A stretch of DNA of 64,000 nucleotides, from NCBI GenBank assembly GCA_019925795.1, contig CM034306.1, forward strand, positions 48,974,758 through 49,038,757, read 5' to 3'. The position numbers and the translations under genes were made by a program. This DNA comes from Dendrobium chrysotoxum. Lineage: Eukaryota; Streptophyta; Magnoliopsida; Asparagales; Orchidaceae. How positions within the stretch are numbered: the stretch's first letter is position 1; each line of letters begins with the position of its first letter. Shown one piece after another: positions 30,930 to 43,011 of this stretch. Below the pieces are notes generated by a model that saw only the letters and a program-made list of their open reading frames with translations, did not search any database and had not been told where the DNA came from.

Positions 30930-32591
30930 TCTACCATATTTGATCCAGCCCAAAAATATTCCCAGACTCCTTATGATATCTGAAATTTCTCACTCAGCCC
31001 AATAATTTAAAAAGGACTTAAGGCCTAGTCCCTAATGATGGAGTTGAGTATGTCAAGTTTGGTGACCCTATGTGGATTTTGATGAGTGCAAACACTTCAT
31101 GTACATTCAGACTAACAGTTTTATCAGGAATGTGAAGTTTATGTCAAGAAAAAAAACTAATTAAAAGTACTTGAGCGGAAGCTTAACTAAATTCAAGATG
31201 TAAAGAGCCTAAGTTCTTCAATATGCAATACAAAGCTTAACTGGAAATCATTCGAAGGATGCTTGGAGATAATGTGCATACTTCAAGTAACATTACTTTA
31301 AAAAAGGACTATTGTGCCTAATAAAGCATACCTTAGTTATCAAGGTTTATGATTTCTTGTTTTTCATTCTTACTCATACAAGCATAAGATTTTTCTCTTG
31401 AGAAAAATAAGGTAAACAAATTCTCAAAAATATCCCTAGGATTCTTTGGGTTTTTTCTGAAAATTTCCAAGAATTTCCATTGTTTTTTTAAGGAGGTAAC
31501 CATATTGACGCTAATATGATAAGTTAACTTGATGGACTTGCCTGAGTATTAAAATGTGAACTTCTTTATACTCATTTTATATATTTAAAACTTCTTATAA
31601 ATTTTTCTTAATCCATTACATAAGGTAGCCAAAATGGGGCTGCCTATTTTCGTAATGAACTCGGCTGAAAAGCTTGGGTAAACAGCATATTTAAGAGCCC
31701 CAAAGCAACTAATTTCCCATCGAATAAAGTTTCATATCATGTGCACAGTTTTTGCTCGACTAATCCTGAGCCAATTATTTAAATTGCTTATGAATTGTTC
31801 TGAATTTAATTTATTTTGGAAGGAGTTCCACCATCTAGAACTATATCATATGCAAATATTATAAACCAAAGTACCTTAACTCAAATATCATTTTTAAGCA
31901 TCACATAACTAATAATGATCCTTCTTGTTGTCAAGCTAAGATTGAAAATATTTTTGGCCACTTTACAACTACTTCTAAATCCAGTTAGTCACTATACAAT
32001 TAGAGATATGTTCAATAACTTCAACATAACTTTTACAAACATATTTACCCAAAATTTCTACAGCTCTACTTGATCATGAAATATTTTAAGGTTAATACAA
32101 ATAACATGAAGATACTACTGCTGCTCTTTACAATTTCCAATAATCAATAAAGTTACTCTACATTGAACTTTTGACATAAAATAACATTGAATCTCCATCC
32201 CCAATGTGATTTTTTAGCCTTCTTCCCAATACTCTGTTAGTTATGGATTTGCTCCAAACTGGAATCACATATCTAGAGCATATTTTCCAACAATACTGGA
32301 AACCCTTAACTATCTTTCATTGCTTTATATTACAGACGTAATTCTTTTCATTTTTCAAACTTTAAAATGGATGACATAATGATGCATTTACATAAATACA
32401 TTGTATTGTTAAATTATCCCTCTACATACGTGTGCCCAGCAAAACGCAACACATTTTTGAAGTTTTAAACATCAAATTGCATCTTGTGCAATCCATACTC
32501 CATGAAATGGAGTTGTATGAAATAATAGCCGAATTTTACATCTAGGAAACTTTTTTGGGCAATCAAAGAATTATCGCAAGTCATGACAAAC
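30930..32591 (-). other. Rest of intron 6 of the NDUFAF7-like gene
   Basis: AT-rich sequence between hAT and exon 6 with no element recognised. Confidence 0.6.
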
Positions 32592-32650
32592 CTGAAATTG
32601 ATGGATTGGCAGAGCATCATAGAATTCATGTGCAATGATGATGGTTGGCA
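32592..32650 (-). CDS. NDUFAF7: NDUFAF7-like exon 6
   Basis: PTIIIAHEFYDALPIHQFQ, 59 bp, intact. The following intron (27229-32591) carries the hAT element. Confidence 0.85.
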
Positions 32651-33134
32651 CTGTTCATGTTGCAGAAGTTAAAGCATCAGATGGGAAAGAATGTACATGC
32701 CAAAGAATCTGATTATTATAACAAGCCAAATAAAAAAGGTAACATAAACAAAGTATGGCAAAAGAATAGCAATGTTAAGTGGCATGAGTTTGAAGAGTAT
32801 CTCAGTAACTCAAAAAAAAAAAAAGGGTGAACCATAAAATAAGTATTTGCCCAAGCTACAATTTCTTCCACAACAAACTTAGACAATGTCTAGATCCACT
32901 GCTCAATTATGTAATAAAACAATTATCATTGAAATTACACAAGAAACATGAATGTTATAAACCTCCAGCTTGAAGCAAGAGTGGGACAAAAACATTGGTT
33001 GAAAATTACCATAATTGAACACAACATCCATAGTCGGATAATATAATCACCCAGTCAAACAAAAATTTCCTAGACAATAAAACTTTTTAAAACCTAAGGT
33101 ATATATTCTCAATATTTAAATAAGTATCTCTTAC

Positions 33135-33337
33135 ATCCTGATGGAACCCCCTCTGGATCAGCATGCCAGAGAACAGAAGCTCCATTCAATGTGGTGGTGG
33201 TTCTTGTAGCAGTATTATCTTCGATATTGCATCATCAATGCATTTCAAGGTATTATATTGAAGCTTCTGCAACGTTGGACTGCACTCTACCAAGTGAATA
33301 TCAGTGATTTTGAAAAGTCTACAAATTTTGAAGAGCC
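33135..33337 (-). pseudogene. NDUFAF7: NDUFAF7-like exon 5 with two frame breaks
   Basis: GSSKFVDFSKSL, one base missing, then IHLVECSPTLQKLQYNTLKC, another single-base loss near 33230, then TLNGASVLWHADPEGVPSG. Donor GTAAGA. Confidence 0.82.
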
Positions 33338-33470
33338 CTACAGAAAGAAAACAACTCCCTAGAAACTCAATATGTAGCACAAAATGGAAAAATGCTGAAG
33401 AAAGTTAACTCGGTGCAAAGGCAGAAACTCAACAACAACAAAGAAGAGAAAATAGAGAAACATATATTAC

Positions 33471-33580
33471 ACGGAGAAGATCAGCCATGAGTGTCCCTCG
33501 CCCTGGACCAAATTCAACCAGATTTACTTTGGCAGGTCGACCCAACTGCTCCACAGACACATTGTCCACACGCCAACCAT
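33471..33580 (-). pseudogene. NDUFAF7: NDUFAF7-like exon 4 with one frame break
   Basis: MVGVWTMCLW is followed by a missing G, then QLGRPAKVNLVEFGPGRGTL, the glycine-rich SAM-binding motif. Donor after LLR. Confidence 0.82.
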
Positions 33581-33928
33581 CTAAAAACATTCAAGAAGTT
33601 CAAGCCCTTCCCATGGGAATAAGAATCTAGCCAAACTTTCCTAAATTAAATAGAGCCAAACCTACTTAAAAGGGTACATGGCAAGATCGACGGTTCCTAT
33701 AATGAGGGAAATCACAATTAAAAGAACTAATATTACCTTTGATATAGGATTCAATGTACACTTGAAAATAAATCTAAGGCAGACACACAAACATGCAAGC
33801 AAAACTAACATATAAATACACATACACATGCAAAGATGCACAAAGGTTCTAACCTTGCAGGGTTTCTACATGATTCATGTGTGCATTACAAATAGCAAAT
33901 AAGAAAGAAAATTGATCACCAAGTTTAC

Positions 33929-34072
33929 CTCTCCAAACATCTGACTCACTTCAGGAGAGGTTACGAATCACCACAAGCTCCAAATACATCTCTGTTGATG
34001 TAAAAATCCACAATTTGGATTGGTTAAGACTTCCCCCATGTACTCAGCAATGAAATTGGGACCTCCACGGAA
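33929..34072 (-). pseudogene. NDUFAF7: NDUFAF7-like exon 3 with two frame breaks
   Basis: FRGGPNFIAEYMGEVLTNPN is in frame. One extra T (run of five where four is expected) and one missing T downstream disrupt the family motif GDFVTSPE. The frame is then correct again for TSPEVSQMFGE. Confidence 0.8.
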
Positions 34073-34839
34073 CTATTTAGCAAGGATAAAATGGTCATGA
34101 TGCATTAAAAGAGGCCAAATATTGATCTTTTAAAATCCTATCAATACCCAAAGCAACAAACAAGTGTTAGTACTATAAAGGGCAAAAGGCATCAAGAAAA
34201 ATGGCTAAAACATCATTCTTTTTAATCATGAGAAGTTGCCTTGTTGTTAGATCCCCATAAGCTTTTATTTCTTTTCCTTTTTCATCAAATCAAAATACGT
34301 GTCTTTATAATGCTTCAAAAATTGTTTCAATTTAGTCTGTAACTTGTTTCTCTTTCTTCAAAACCAAAGAATATCATAGCCATATTCAGCTTATGATTGA
34401 AGGTGGGCCTGGTGGAATAATTAGGTTGCTTCCGTAGTGATCTAGAGGTCATAGATTTGGAAATAAGAAAGCAACTACCATTCAATGCAGGGGTAAGTTA
34501 CGCATATGAACACTTTCCATACCAGTTTTTGAACTGCTTACACCCTTTATATTTGAGTCATAATTGCAGTGAAATGCAAGCACTAAAGTTATGACTATAC
34601 CGCAACCAACGTCGCTCAACAACGGAGAACATACACTGCTAGAAACAAAATTCTGAAATTCGAATCATTTATTAGATAATCTTCATCGTTAAATATATCA
34701 GCTTTATGATGTTATTATGCTCCACTGCTTGCGATTTAGTTAGGATCAATCAACGCTTACAAGTGCATCTCACATTATGCTAAATAAAAACTAAAAATAA
34801 TAATAAAACAGTATAAAAACCTAAAAAGTAAAAAAAAAC

Positions 34840-34901
34840 CTTTATGATGCTCTTCAGATGCTTTACGAGTTCCGAATCAGCAGAAAGCTTGTGGAAATTA
34901 T
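34840..34901 (-). CDS. NDUFAF7: NDUFAF7-like exon 2
   Basis: 62 bp: DNFHKLSADSELVKHLKSII then K. Acceptor CAG, donor GTTTTT. Intact. Confidence 0.8.
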
Positions 34902-34993
34902 CTGCGAATTTGAATGCCCAAAGAAAACCAGTAACTTGAAAATGCAGAAACTTAAAACTAGAGAAGAGAGCGCCCCACCCTTTCGTATCATAC

Positions 34994-35237
34994 CTTGAGG
35001 ATTATACAAGCCCGATCGATCAATTGAGATCGTCTCAGTCGGACGGGAACCTTGATCGTTCTCATTGGTTTGGTCTTTAAGAGAAGTGCAAGGTTTTAAG
35101 GTATTAGAAGAGGACGAGAATGAGAAAGAAGAAGCTCCTGCGTGCGAAGAGAGGAAGGGCACAGCTTGGCGGATCCGCTGAGAGAGAAGAAACGAAGCGA
35201 GAGAAAAGCGATTTCCGAAGCATAGCTCGGGAAACAA
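34994..35237 (-). CDS. NDUFAF7: NDUFAF7-like exon 1 (transit peptide)
   Basis: Starts MFPELCFGNRFSLASFLLSQ and ends IDRSGLYNPQ plus one base of a split codon; donor GTATGA. This ATG gives 81 codons in frame with exon 2. Ser-rich and free of acidic residues after the first few residues, as expected of an import signal. Confidence 0.8.
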
Positions 35238-35815
35238 TGTTTTTCATTCCTATGGAGTATACCATCATAATCTATATTATCAAACAAAATAAATTTCAAT
35301 GTAAAATATTTTTATAGAGTTCTTTTATAAAAAAACTTCTCATATAATTTTTGTTTTAATTTGTTAGATTTTAAGTGATTCAAATAAGGCATCTCATTTA
35401 TTTTAATGTAAATTAGAATAATATTTAATAAAAATAAAATGAAAATGTTTATTCTATTTAATTGTATCGCTACGTGTGGCTAAACTCTTTTATCTGAATC
35501 TATGATAATTTAAGAATCATGTATTGCATAGAATATGTATGTTATTTTATAAAGTACTTAATGCTATCTTTAATTCCTTCACGCTTAGGTCATGTATAAA
35601 CTTAAAATCTAATGTGATCTAGAGCCTTGATGGAGGAGTAGAAAAATAATTAGAGGTTTTTAAAACATAATATGCATGCATAGATATATGGTGGTTAGGG
35701 TTATGAGATCTTAAGAAGATAGTAAAATTGTAGTTGGGAGGAATATTAACTAATCTTCCAACAAGCTTGACAGAGACGAGGAGTACTTATGCTCTGATAT
35801 ACAACAACATTAGAA
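35238..35815 (-). promoter_or_regulatory. Region upstream of the NDUFAF7-like start
   Basis: AT-rich sequence 5' of exon 1. It would contain the promoter, but I could not single out a TATA box or other site. Confidence 0.35.
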
Positions 35816-35819
35816 AGAA

Positions 35820-36350
35820 ATCGCTCTTATGCAAGCATGTGTTTGTAAATATTATAGGTTTTGAATTTATCTTTCGTAACTGTAGTTTTTTACTTTGAAT
35901 TGTCTAACCTTTTGTGAATTGACTGACTAGATAAATAGAGTAGTTTTATTAAGTCGCATTAAATTAATTTAAAATATTTCAATCCTCGTGGAAATGATGC
36001 TCTTCTCATCACTTTATTATTGACATGGCATATATACTTGCATAAAACAAGAGTTACACCATAGAATTAAACAAATCATAGTTAAAAAGACAAAGTAGTG
36101 TGGGTAAAATGTCTATCAAGTTTTTAGCACTCTTGCTGGAGAATTGAAATTAATTATCCTATTTTATATTTTATATGTTATATTTTATATTATTGAACAA
36201 ACTGTTAATTTAATATAGTTTTTCTTTATTTTTATTTTATCTGCTTTATGTTGCAATGCTTATTGTTATTTTATTAATTGTCAATTGTTTCATGTTCTAC
36301 AAATTTCCCATTGTGTTGCTAACTGTTGCATGCATGGTAATAAACAACTA
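35820..36350 (+). repeat. Very degenerate Athila/Tat-like gypsy remnant
   Basis: TTTTTAGCACTCTTGCTGGA at about 36120 resembles the TTTTTGGCGCCGTTGCCGGG block at the primer-binding site of Athila/Tat elements after C-to-T and G-to-A decay. Upstream, TTTCAATCCTCGTGG and CTCATCACTTTATTATTG resemble their LTR end. No coding sequence left. Confidence 0.4.
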
Positions 36351-36565
36351 ATAGAAATCTTATTTGATGTTGAAATTGAAAAGACACTTAAAATTTTAGA
36401 AAAGCTAAAAAAATTTAAAAGATTTAAAAATTAACGAACAAATTTCAAAAAAACGATCAACCTAGAACACTTAGGAAATTTACTAACCTTAAGGTTGAAT
36501 GCATTCATCAAAGCATTAATAGACTAGCATTCAGGCTAACAAATTAGAACTTAAACCTACAATAA

Positions 36566-37065
36566 NNNNNNNNNNNNNNNNNNNNNNNNNNNNNNNNNNN
36601 NNNNNNNNNNNNNNNNNNNNNNNNNNNNNNNNNNNNNNNNNNNNNNNNNNNNNNNNNNNNNNNNNNNNNNNNNNNNNNNNNNNNNNNNNNNNNNNNNNNN
36701 NNNNNNNNNNNNNNNNNNNNNNNNNNNNNNNNNNNNNNNNNNNNNNNNNNNNNNNNNNNNNNNNNNNNNNNNNNNNNNNNNNNNNNNNNNNNNNNNNNNN
36801 NNNNNNNNNNNNNNNNNNNNNNNNNNNNNNNNNNNNNNNNNNNNNNNNNNNNNNNNNNNNNNNNNNNNNNNNNNNNNNNNNNNNNNNNNNNNNNNNNNNN
36901 NNNNNNNNNNNNNNNNNNNNNNNNNNNNNNNNNNNNNNNNNNNNNNNNNNNNNNNNNNNNNNNNNNNNNNNNNNNNNNNNNNNNNNNNNNNNNNNNNNNN
37001 NNNNNNNNNNNNNNNNNNNNNNNNNNNNNNNNNNNNNNNNNNNNNNNNNNNNNNNNNNNNNNNNN
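36566..37065. other. Assembly gap of exactly 500 N
   Basis: Fixed-length run of N. The true size is unknown. It hides the left part of the 5' LTR of copia element A and possibly more. Confidence 1.
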
Positions 37066-38093
37066 GACAATTTGGGCACCTTTTGAACTAATCGTACAGG
37101 ACGATATCCTATCGTCCTGGACGATCAAGTCATTTTTTTATCGTCCAGCATAGATTTCTCTGGACGACCCGAACTGTCTTCTGGATGATATTCCTTGATT
37201 TGCACTAATCGTCCCGGACGATGTAGGATTATACGGATGATATGAACAATTTTTTCTACTATTCATCCAGAAGAGCCAGATTGTCCAGGCTGAAACAGCT
37301 AAATTTGAACTGATCGTACAGGGACGGTCAATCGAACGCCTGGACGATCTATCGAACGTCCTGGACGATCTTGGCCGACCAGTTGAGATTTAGGGCAAAT
37401 TTTAAGCCCTCCTATAAAAGAACTTTTTCTTGAAACAAGAAAAATCTTTTACCACCTTCCTTCCCTAAGAAACCCTAGAGAGAGAGAGTTGGGAGAGAGA
37501 GAGAAGATCTTGTGAGGGGGAGTTAGTGAGGGATTCACTAAGGTTGCTCCAAGCACGGATCAGAGTCGTCTTCTCCACTCGTTGTCTTTCGTCTAGTCGG
37601 TGTTGTCGTGGGAGATCGTTCGCAAGAAGATCCGGGGTTCTCTGCCCGCTTCAGGTGGAAGCAAAAGGAGTTCGAAGGTTCTCTGCCTGCTTCAGGAGGA
37701 AGCAAAAGGAGGTCGGGTTCTCTGCCTCACGTGTGGTGAAAAGGAGGTATTTGTACAGGCTTCTCCGCCTTGCTGTGGGAGCAAAAGGAGAGACATTTTG
37801 TTTAGTGCAATACCCGGAGGGAGGCTCCGGGGAGTGGACGTAGGTCAAGTTGACCGAACCACTATAAAATCTGGTTTGCTTTTCTGATTCAGTTTTGCAC
37901 TTTACTTTCCAATATTAACTGCTTGGGTGAATATCTGTGATTGATCTTTTCGTTCTTGTTTACTTGTTTCCGCTGCTAAGTATCGAAAAGATTTTCATTG
38001 TTATCGTGAAATTTTTAAATAACCAATTCACCCCCCCTCTTGGTTAGCCTCGGGACTAGTTCACTAGGGCTTAACATCCCTATCGAACTTTCA
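37066..38093 (+). repeat. 5' LTR of copia A (right part only)
   Basis: Matches 45220-46233. Contains the last U3 palindromes, TATAAAAG at 37413-37420, leader repeats and the end CGAACTTTCA. The left part falls in the gap. Confidence 0.9.
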
Positions 38094-38095
38094 AG

Positions 38096-38107
38096 TGGTA
38101 TCAGAGC
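38096..38107 (+). promoter_or_regulatory. tRNA-Met(i) primer-binding site of copia A
   Basis: TGGTATCAGAGC lies two bases after the LTR and is complementary to the 3' end of plant initiator tRNA-Met. Confidence 0.92.
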
Positions 38108-38148
38108 GGGATTCAAAATTTAGGTTTAAAAACTTTTGAATTTGATCC

Positions 38149-39250
38149 ATGGCTAACTGTACCAATCGTAATACTGCTGAAGGCTATTCTATTACAAGAC
38201 CACCGTTGTTTGATAATATTCTTTTTGATTTTTGGAAAACACGCATGTCTACTTTTCTGCAATCTATTGATTATCGCATGTGGATGTTAGTTAAGGACGG
38301 ATACGAACCACCTTTTAGATTGATTAACAATGTGAAAACTGAATTGCCTTTTGCTGATTGGATGTTTGATGATCGTGATTTAGCACAGTTAAATGAAAAT
38401 GCTTGAACTGTTTTTTTGTGCTTTAAAATCTGAAGACTATATGCGTGTTTCTACTTGTACAACGGGAAAGGAAATCTGGGATAGATTATGTATAACATAC
38501 GAAGGTACAACTGAAGTCAAATAGTCTAGGTTAAACATCTTGTTACATGATTACGAACTTTTTCGCATGAAACCTAGTGAGACTATTTCAGAAATGTACA
38601 CAAGGTTCACTCAGATTGTTACCTCTTTGCATGCTTTAGGTAGAGAACTTACTAACTACGAAAGAGTGAACAAAATTTTGAGATGTTTGCCTGCTTCTTA
38701 TGATGCTAAGATTACTGCTATTACTGAATCTAAAGATTTAAATACTTACTCTATTGACAGCTTACTTGGATCACTCATTGCTTACGAGCAAGGGGTGAAC
38801 CAAAGGCAACTTGATGCAGGTGAACGCAAGAAAGAGAAGACAGTGGCACTAAAGGCCAAAGATTCAGATGCTAGCACTTTCGGGTCTGATAGCGATGATG
38901 TTGCCTTAATTACAAGGTATTCAAAAGCTTTCTAAGGAAGAAAACAAAGAACTATCAGAAGTGGAACAAGGGTAAGTCCAGTAAAAATTTTAAGGGTTCA
39001 TCTGAATCTGTTTGTTTTGAATGCAGGAAGCCTGGACACATTAAGGCTGATTGTCCTACACTTAAAGCTCACCCAAGCAAGGAGAAGGGGAGGAGAAACC
39101 AAAGTTCAGAAAGGACAAGAAGCGGATTCAGAAGGCGTTCTGGGCAGACTCTGCATCCGACTCTTCTGAGACTGAAGCTGAAGAGGAGGAAACAAACTTG
39201 TGTCTGATGGCTGATGATCACCCTGGTCAGTCGGACCAGGAAGAGGTATG
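38149..39250 (+). pseudogene. Copia A gag
   Basis: MANCTNRNTAEGYSITRPPL begins the same protein as element B. The UBN2-type gag domain follows (FDFWKTRMSTFLQSIDYRMW, SEMYTRFTQIVTSLHALGRE, LRCLPASYDAKI) and a zinc knuckle CFECRKPGHIKADC (about 39020). Frame breaks lie at about 38395 and 38935 and a TAG at 38522. It would form the particle shell. The coiled-coil portion continues, broken, to about 39760, followed by a second C-rich motif CFSCGMLGYISHTC. Confidence 0.88.
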
Positions 39251-39989
39251 TGAGCTTACTTACGATCAATTATTTGAAGTTTCTGAAAGAATTCATACAT
39301 CGTATAAAGAATTAAGAAAACTCATGCTAGTTTGAAATTAGATTACTTGACTTTGCAAAAAGAGCATGATTCTGTAGTTAAAGATCATTCCACACTTGAT
39401 TCCAATCACATGTCCTTGCTTGATGAATTCGATGATTTGAACAAAAATATTTTGATTTAACTGTTGAGCATGATTTGTTAAAAACATCGCATGTTGAATT
39501 AGAAGTTGGTTTTAGAAAGTGAATGATATGGCATGTGAGTTAGAAAGTAATGAAAGTGGAAAGAACTTTTGAAATTGCAAGTTTAAATAAATATATTGAG
39601 TTTCTTGAAAGTGAAAATCAGTGTTTTTGAAAAGAACAAAACACCGCCTACTTTTGAACAGTTTTATGCACCGCCACCTTTTAAAAAATCTATTGCAAGT
39701 TCACCAAAGCATGTTTCATATACATCTAGGAAGAGGTATTATCACCCACGTAGATTAGTTAATCTTTTTCCTGGTGTTAGATGTTTTTCATGTGGCATGT
39801 TAGGATATATTTCCCACACCTGCACTGTTCACTGTAGTACACATTGGGTGTGGAACCCAAACTGCCTGTTTCACAGCACAGCACGATGCATTGCATTCTT
39901 CTTTTCATAAGAAGGAACCCAAACCTATTTGGGTTCCTAAGACTGACATTTGATACTTTTGTAGGAGTGCTCTCACACAAGACCTCGTA

Positions 39990-42900
39990 AGAGCATGTGG
40001 TACCTGGATAACGGATGTTCTAACATAAGACTGGAGATGCAAATCAGTTTATTTCGCTGGAGGCCAGAGCTGGAGGCAAAGTTACACTTGGAGATAACAC
40101 CACCAGGAAGGTGATAGGCTCAGGTATAATTGGTGATTCAAAGAATTTTATGATTGATAATATTTTGCTTGTAGATGGACTAAAACACAACTTGCTGAGC
40201 ATCAGTCAACTCTGTGACAAGGGATACATCATCAAATTCCTGCTCACTGGCTGCATTTTAAGCTTAAATGATGAAGTTATTTTGCAGGGCAAAGGATCAA
40301 CAACGTCTACAAGCTGGATGTAAGTTACATTAAATCTGATAATTCAATTTGCTTAAAAACTGCTGCTGATGAGTCTTGGTTATGGCATAGGAGATTTGTG
40401 TCATGCCAGTATGAAAACCCTTAGGAGAGTCACCCAAAAGGACTTAGTTAGAGGTGTGCCCAAGCTTAAATTCACTAAGGATCACCTGTGTGATGCCTGT
40501 CAGTTGGGGAAGCAAGTCCAGTCCTCTTTTCACTCTGTAAGGACATCAGCACTTTCAGACCTTTAGAAGTTCTTCACATGGACCTCTTTGGACCCATTAG
40601 CACTGCCAGCTTAGGGGGGAGAGTCTATGGGTTTGTGATTATAGATGATTATTCGAGGTTCACTTGGGTTAAGTTTTTGTCACATAAATCTGAGTCATTT
40701 GATGAGTTTAGATCTTTCTCTACTTGGATTCAGATGAAGTTAGGAGGTGAGATTATTACCATCCATAGTGATCACGGAGGGGAGTTTTAAAATGAAAGAT
40801 TTGGAAGTTTTTGTGAGGATTATGGGATTAATCACAATTTTTTAGCTCCTAGGACCCCTCAGCAGAACGGGGTAACTGAAAGGAAGAACAGGACCTTAGT
40901 GGAAGCCGCTAGAGCCATGCTGGCCGAGTATTCACTTCCAAAATACTTTTGGGCTGAAGCGGTGAACACTGCCTGTTATGTACTGAATAGGGTGAATGTG
41001 AGAGTTAAACTGAATAAGACACCTTATGAGATCATTAAGGGTAGAACTCCAAATCTGTCCCACCTCCATGTCTTTGGCTGTAAGGTTTTTATTATGAACA
41101 ACAGGAAATCACCCTTAGGAACATTTGACCCCAAATCTGATGAAGGAGTGTTCTTAGGATATTCAAGTGTGGGGAAATCCTTTAGGGTGTTCAATAGGAG
41201 GACTTTGGTGGTGGAAGAAATAACCTATGTAGTGTTGATGAATCTGATCCTAAGGAGTCTAGATCTGAAGTAGAAGATGAAGAGATCGTTGAGGTTACCC
41301 AAGGAGTTGGAAATATAAATTTGGAGGAAAGGGTAGAACCTCAAACCACGTTGCCTAGAGATTGGAGATATTCTTTGAGTCATCCTAAAGAACTGATCTT
41401 AGGAGACCCTTCTAAAGGTGTTAGGACTAGGCATGGACTTAGGAAGGAAGTAAACCATTCTGCCTTTATCTCAATGACTGAACCCACCAACATCAATCAA
41501 GCCTTATCGGATGAGTTTTGGATTTTAGCTATACAGAAAAAATTGAATCAATTTATAAGAAATGATGTTTGGGAGTTAGTAGAAAGATCTAAAAATCAAA
41601 GTATTGTGGGAACCAAGTGGGTCTTTAAGAATAAGATGAATGATTCTGGTGTGGTGGTGAGAAATAAGGCAAGATTGGTTGCTAAGGGGTATAATCTGAT
41701 AGAAGGGATTGATTTTGAGGAGACTTTTATCCCTGTAGCTAGATTGGAAGCCATTAGAGTGCTACTAGCCTTTGCCTGTTATAAGGGATTTAAGCTGTTT
41801 CAAATGGATGTCAAGAGTGCCTTTTAAATGGGGTAATTAAAGAAGATGTTTTTATAGAACAACCCCCAGGTTTTGAGAGTTCCTAATATCCAAGTCATGT
41901 CTATTAATTAAAAAAGGCCTAATATGGATTGAAACAGGCACCCAGAGCTTGGTATGAGAGGCTTAGCACATTCCTGTTAGAAAGAGAGTTTGTTAAGGGG
42001 AGCGTAGACACCACCCTTTTTCTGAGGAGATTAGGGGATGACTTACTCATTTTCCAGATCTATGTTGATGATATAATTTTTGGATCTTCTGATAAATATT
42101 TATGTGATGAGTTTTCTAAAACAAGGAGTAAGGAGTTTGAGATGAGTATGATGGGAGAATTGTCCTACTTTTTGGGGTTTAACATAAGGCAAATGGATGA
42201 TGGAACCTTTCTCAATCAATCAAAATACACTAAGGACATTTTGAAGAAATATGAAATGGATAAAGCTAAGCCAATCAATACTCCCATGCCCTCCTCAGTT
42301 TAGTTAAATAAGGATTCAAATGGAAAATCTGTTGATCAGAAGAAGTATAGAGGGATAATAGGTTCACTGCTTTACCTGACTGCTAGCCGACCTGATATCA
42401 TGTTTAGTGTCTGTCTTTGTGCTAGGTTTCAGGCTGATCCAAAAGAGTCCCACCTGACTGCTATTAAGAGAATTCTTAGATATCTTTTAGGGACCCCAAA
42501 CCTAGGAATTTGGTACCCTAGGCACAGCACCTCTTTTGAGATCATTGGATATTCTGATTTTGACTTTGTGGGGTGTAGGGTGGATAGAAAGAGCACTTCT
42601 GGGACTTGTCAATTCATAGGATAGTCGTTAGTCTCCTGGTCCAGTAGAAAACAGAACTCAGTTGCACTTTCCACTGCTGAAGCTGAGTACATTGCCTTAG
42701 GGAGTTGTGTGGCCCAAGTTCTTTGGTTGAAGCAATAAGTCTTGGATTTAGGGGTACCTGTTGGCACAATTTCTGTTATGTGTGATAATACTAGTGTCAT
42801 CTATATCTCTAAGAATCCAATCCAACATTCTAGGACTAAACATATTGATATAAGGCATCACTTCATTAGGGACCATGTTACAAAAGGGGACATTGAGCTA

Positions 42901-43011
42901 CATCATGTAGCAACTGAGAATCAGCTGGCTGGCATATTCACTAAACCACTAGCCTTTGACTCATTCAGTATTTTGAGAACCAGATTAGGAGTGATTGATA
43001 TAAATGCTTGA
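39990..43011 (+). pseudogene. Copia A pol: protease, integrase, RT, RNase H
   Basis: The protease site reads WYLDNG where the active family has D-S/T-G, so the catalytic motif is altered. Integrase: LCDACQLGKQVQSSFHSV, HMDLFGPIS, TIHSDHGGEF (followed by a TAA) and QQNGVTERKN carry the catalytic D, D, E. RT: NKARLVAKGYN, FQMDVKSAF and QIYVDDIIFG. RNase H: STAEAEYIALGSCVAQVLWL and HHVATENQLAGIFTKPLAF, ending at TGA 43009-43011. Several stops and shifts split it (for example 40560, 41825, 42301). Confidence 0.9.

Larger units (their letters stand above)
26858..35237 (-). pseudogene. NDUFAF7: NDUFAF7-like complex I assembly methyltransferase (MidA family), eight exons seen, frame-broken
   Basis: Exons on minus: 34994-35237, 34840-34901, 33929-34072, 33471-33580, 33135-33337, 32592-32650, 27176-27228, 26858-27086; all junctions are GT-AG and phases fit. 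Residues match the family: IDRSGLYNP, SELVKHLKSIIK, FRGGP, TSPEVSQMFGE, EFGPGRGTLMADLLR (SAM-binding), HLVECSPTLQKLQ, HEFYDALPIHQFQ, FRFVLSPQPTPASLLYL and DGGGALIIDYGKN. The N-terminus, rich in Ser and Arg, looks like a mitochondrial transit peptide. The protein dimethylates an arginine of NDUFS2 during complex I assembly in the matrix. Exons 1, 2, 6, 7 and 8 are intact. Exons 3 and 5 each need two one-base corrections and exon 4 one. Exons after DSLQ are not found. Pseudogene, or a real gene with assembly errors and a distant 3' end. Confidence 0.85.

Noticed and set aside
32645..32830. 61-codon plus-strand frame
   Set aside because: Lies antisense to and beside exon 6 of the NDUFAF7-like gene and ends in a poly-A run; no support.
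35120..35317. 65-codon plus-strand frame
   Set aside because: Antisense shadow of exon 1 of the NDUFAF7-like gene.
36531..37128. Minus-strand frames of 182 and 194 codons across the gap
   Set aside because: They consist almost only of N and reflect no sequence.
38096..38107. Possible tRNA gene near TGGTATCAGAGC
   Set aside because: This is the retroelement primer-binding site; no cloverleaf around it.
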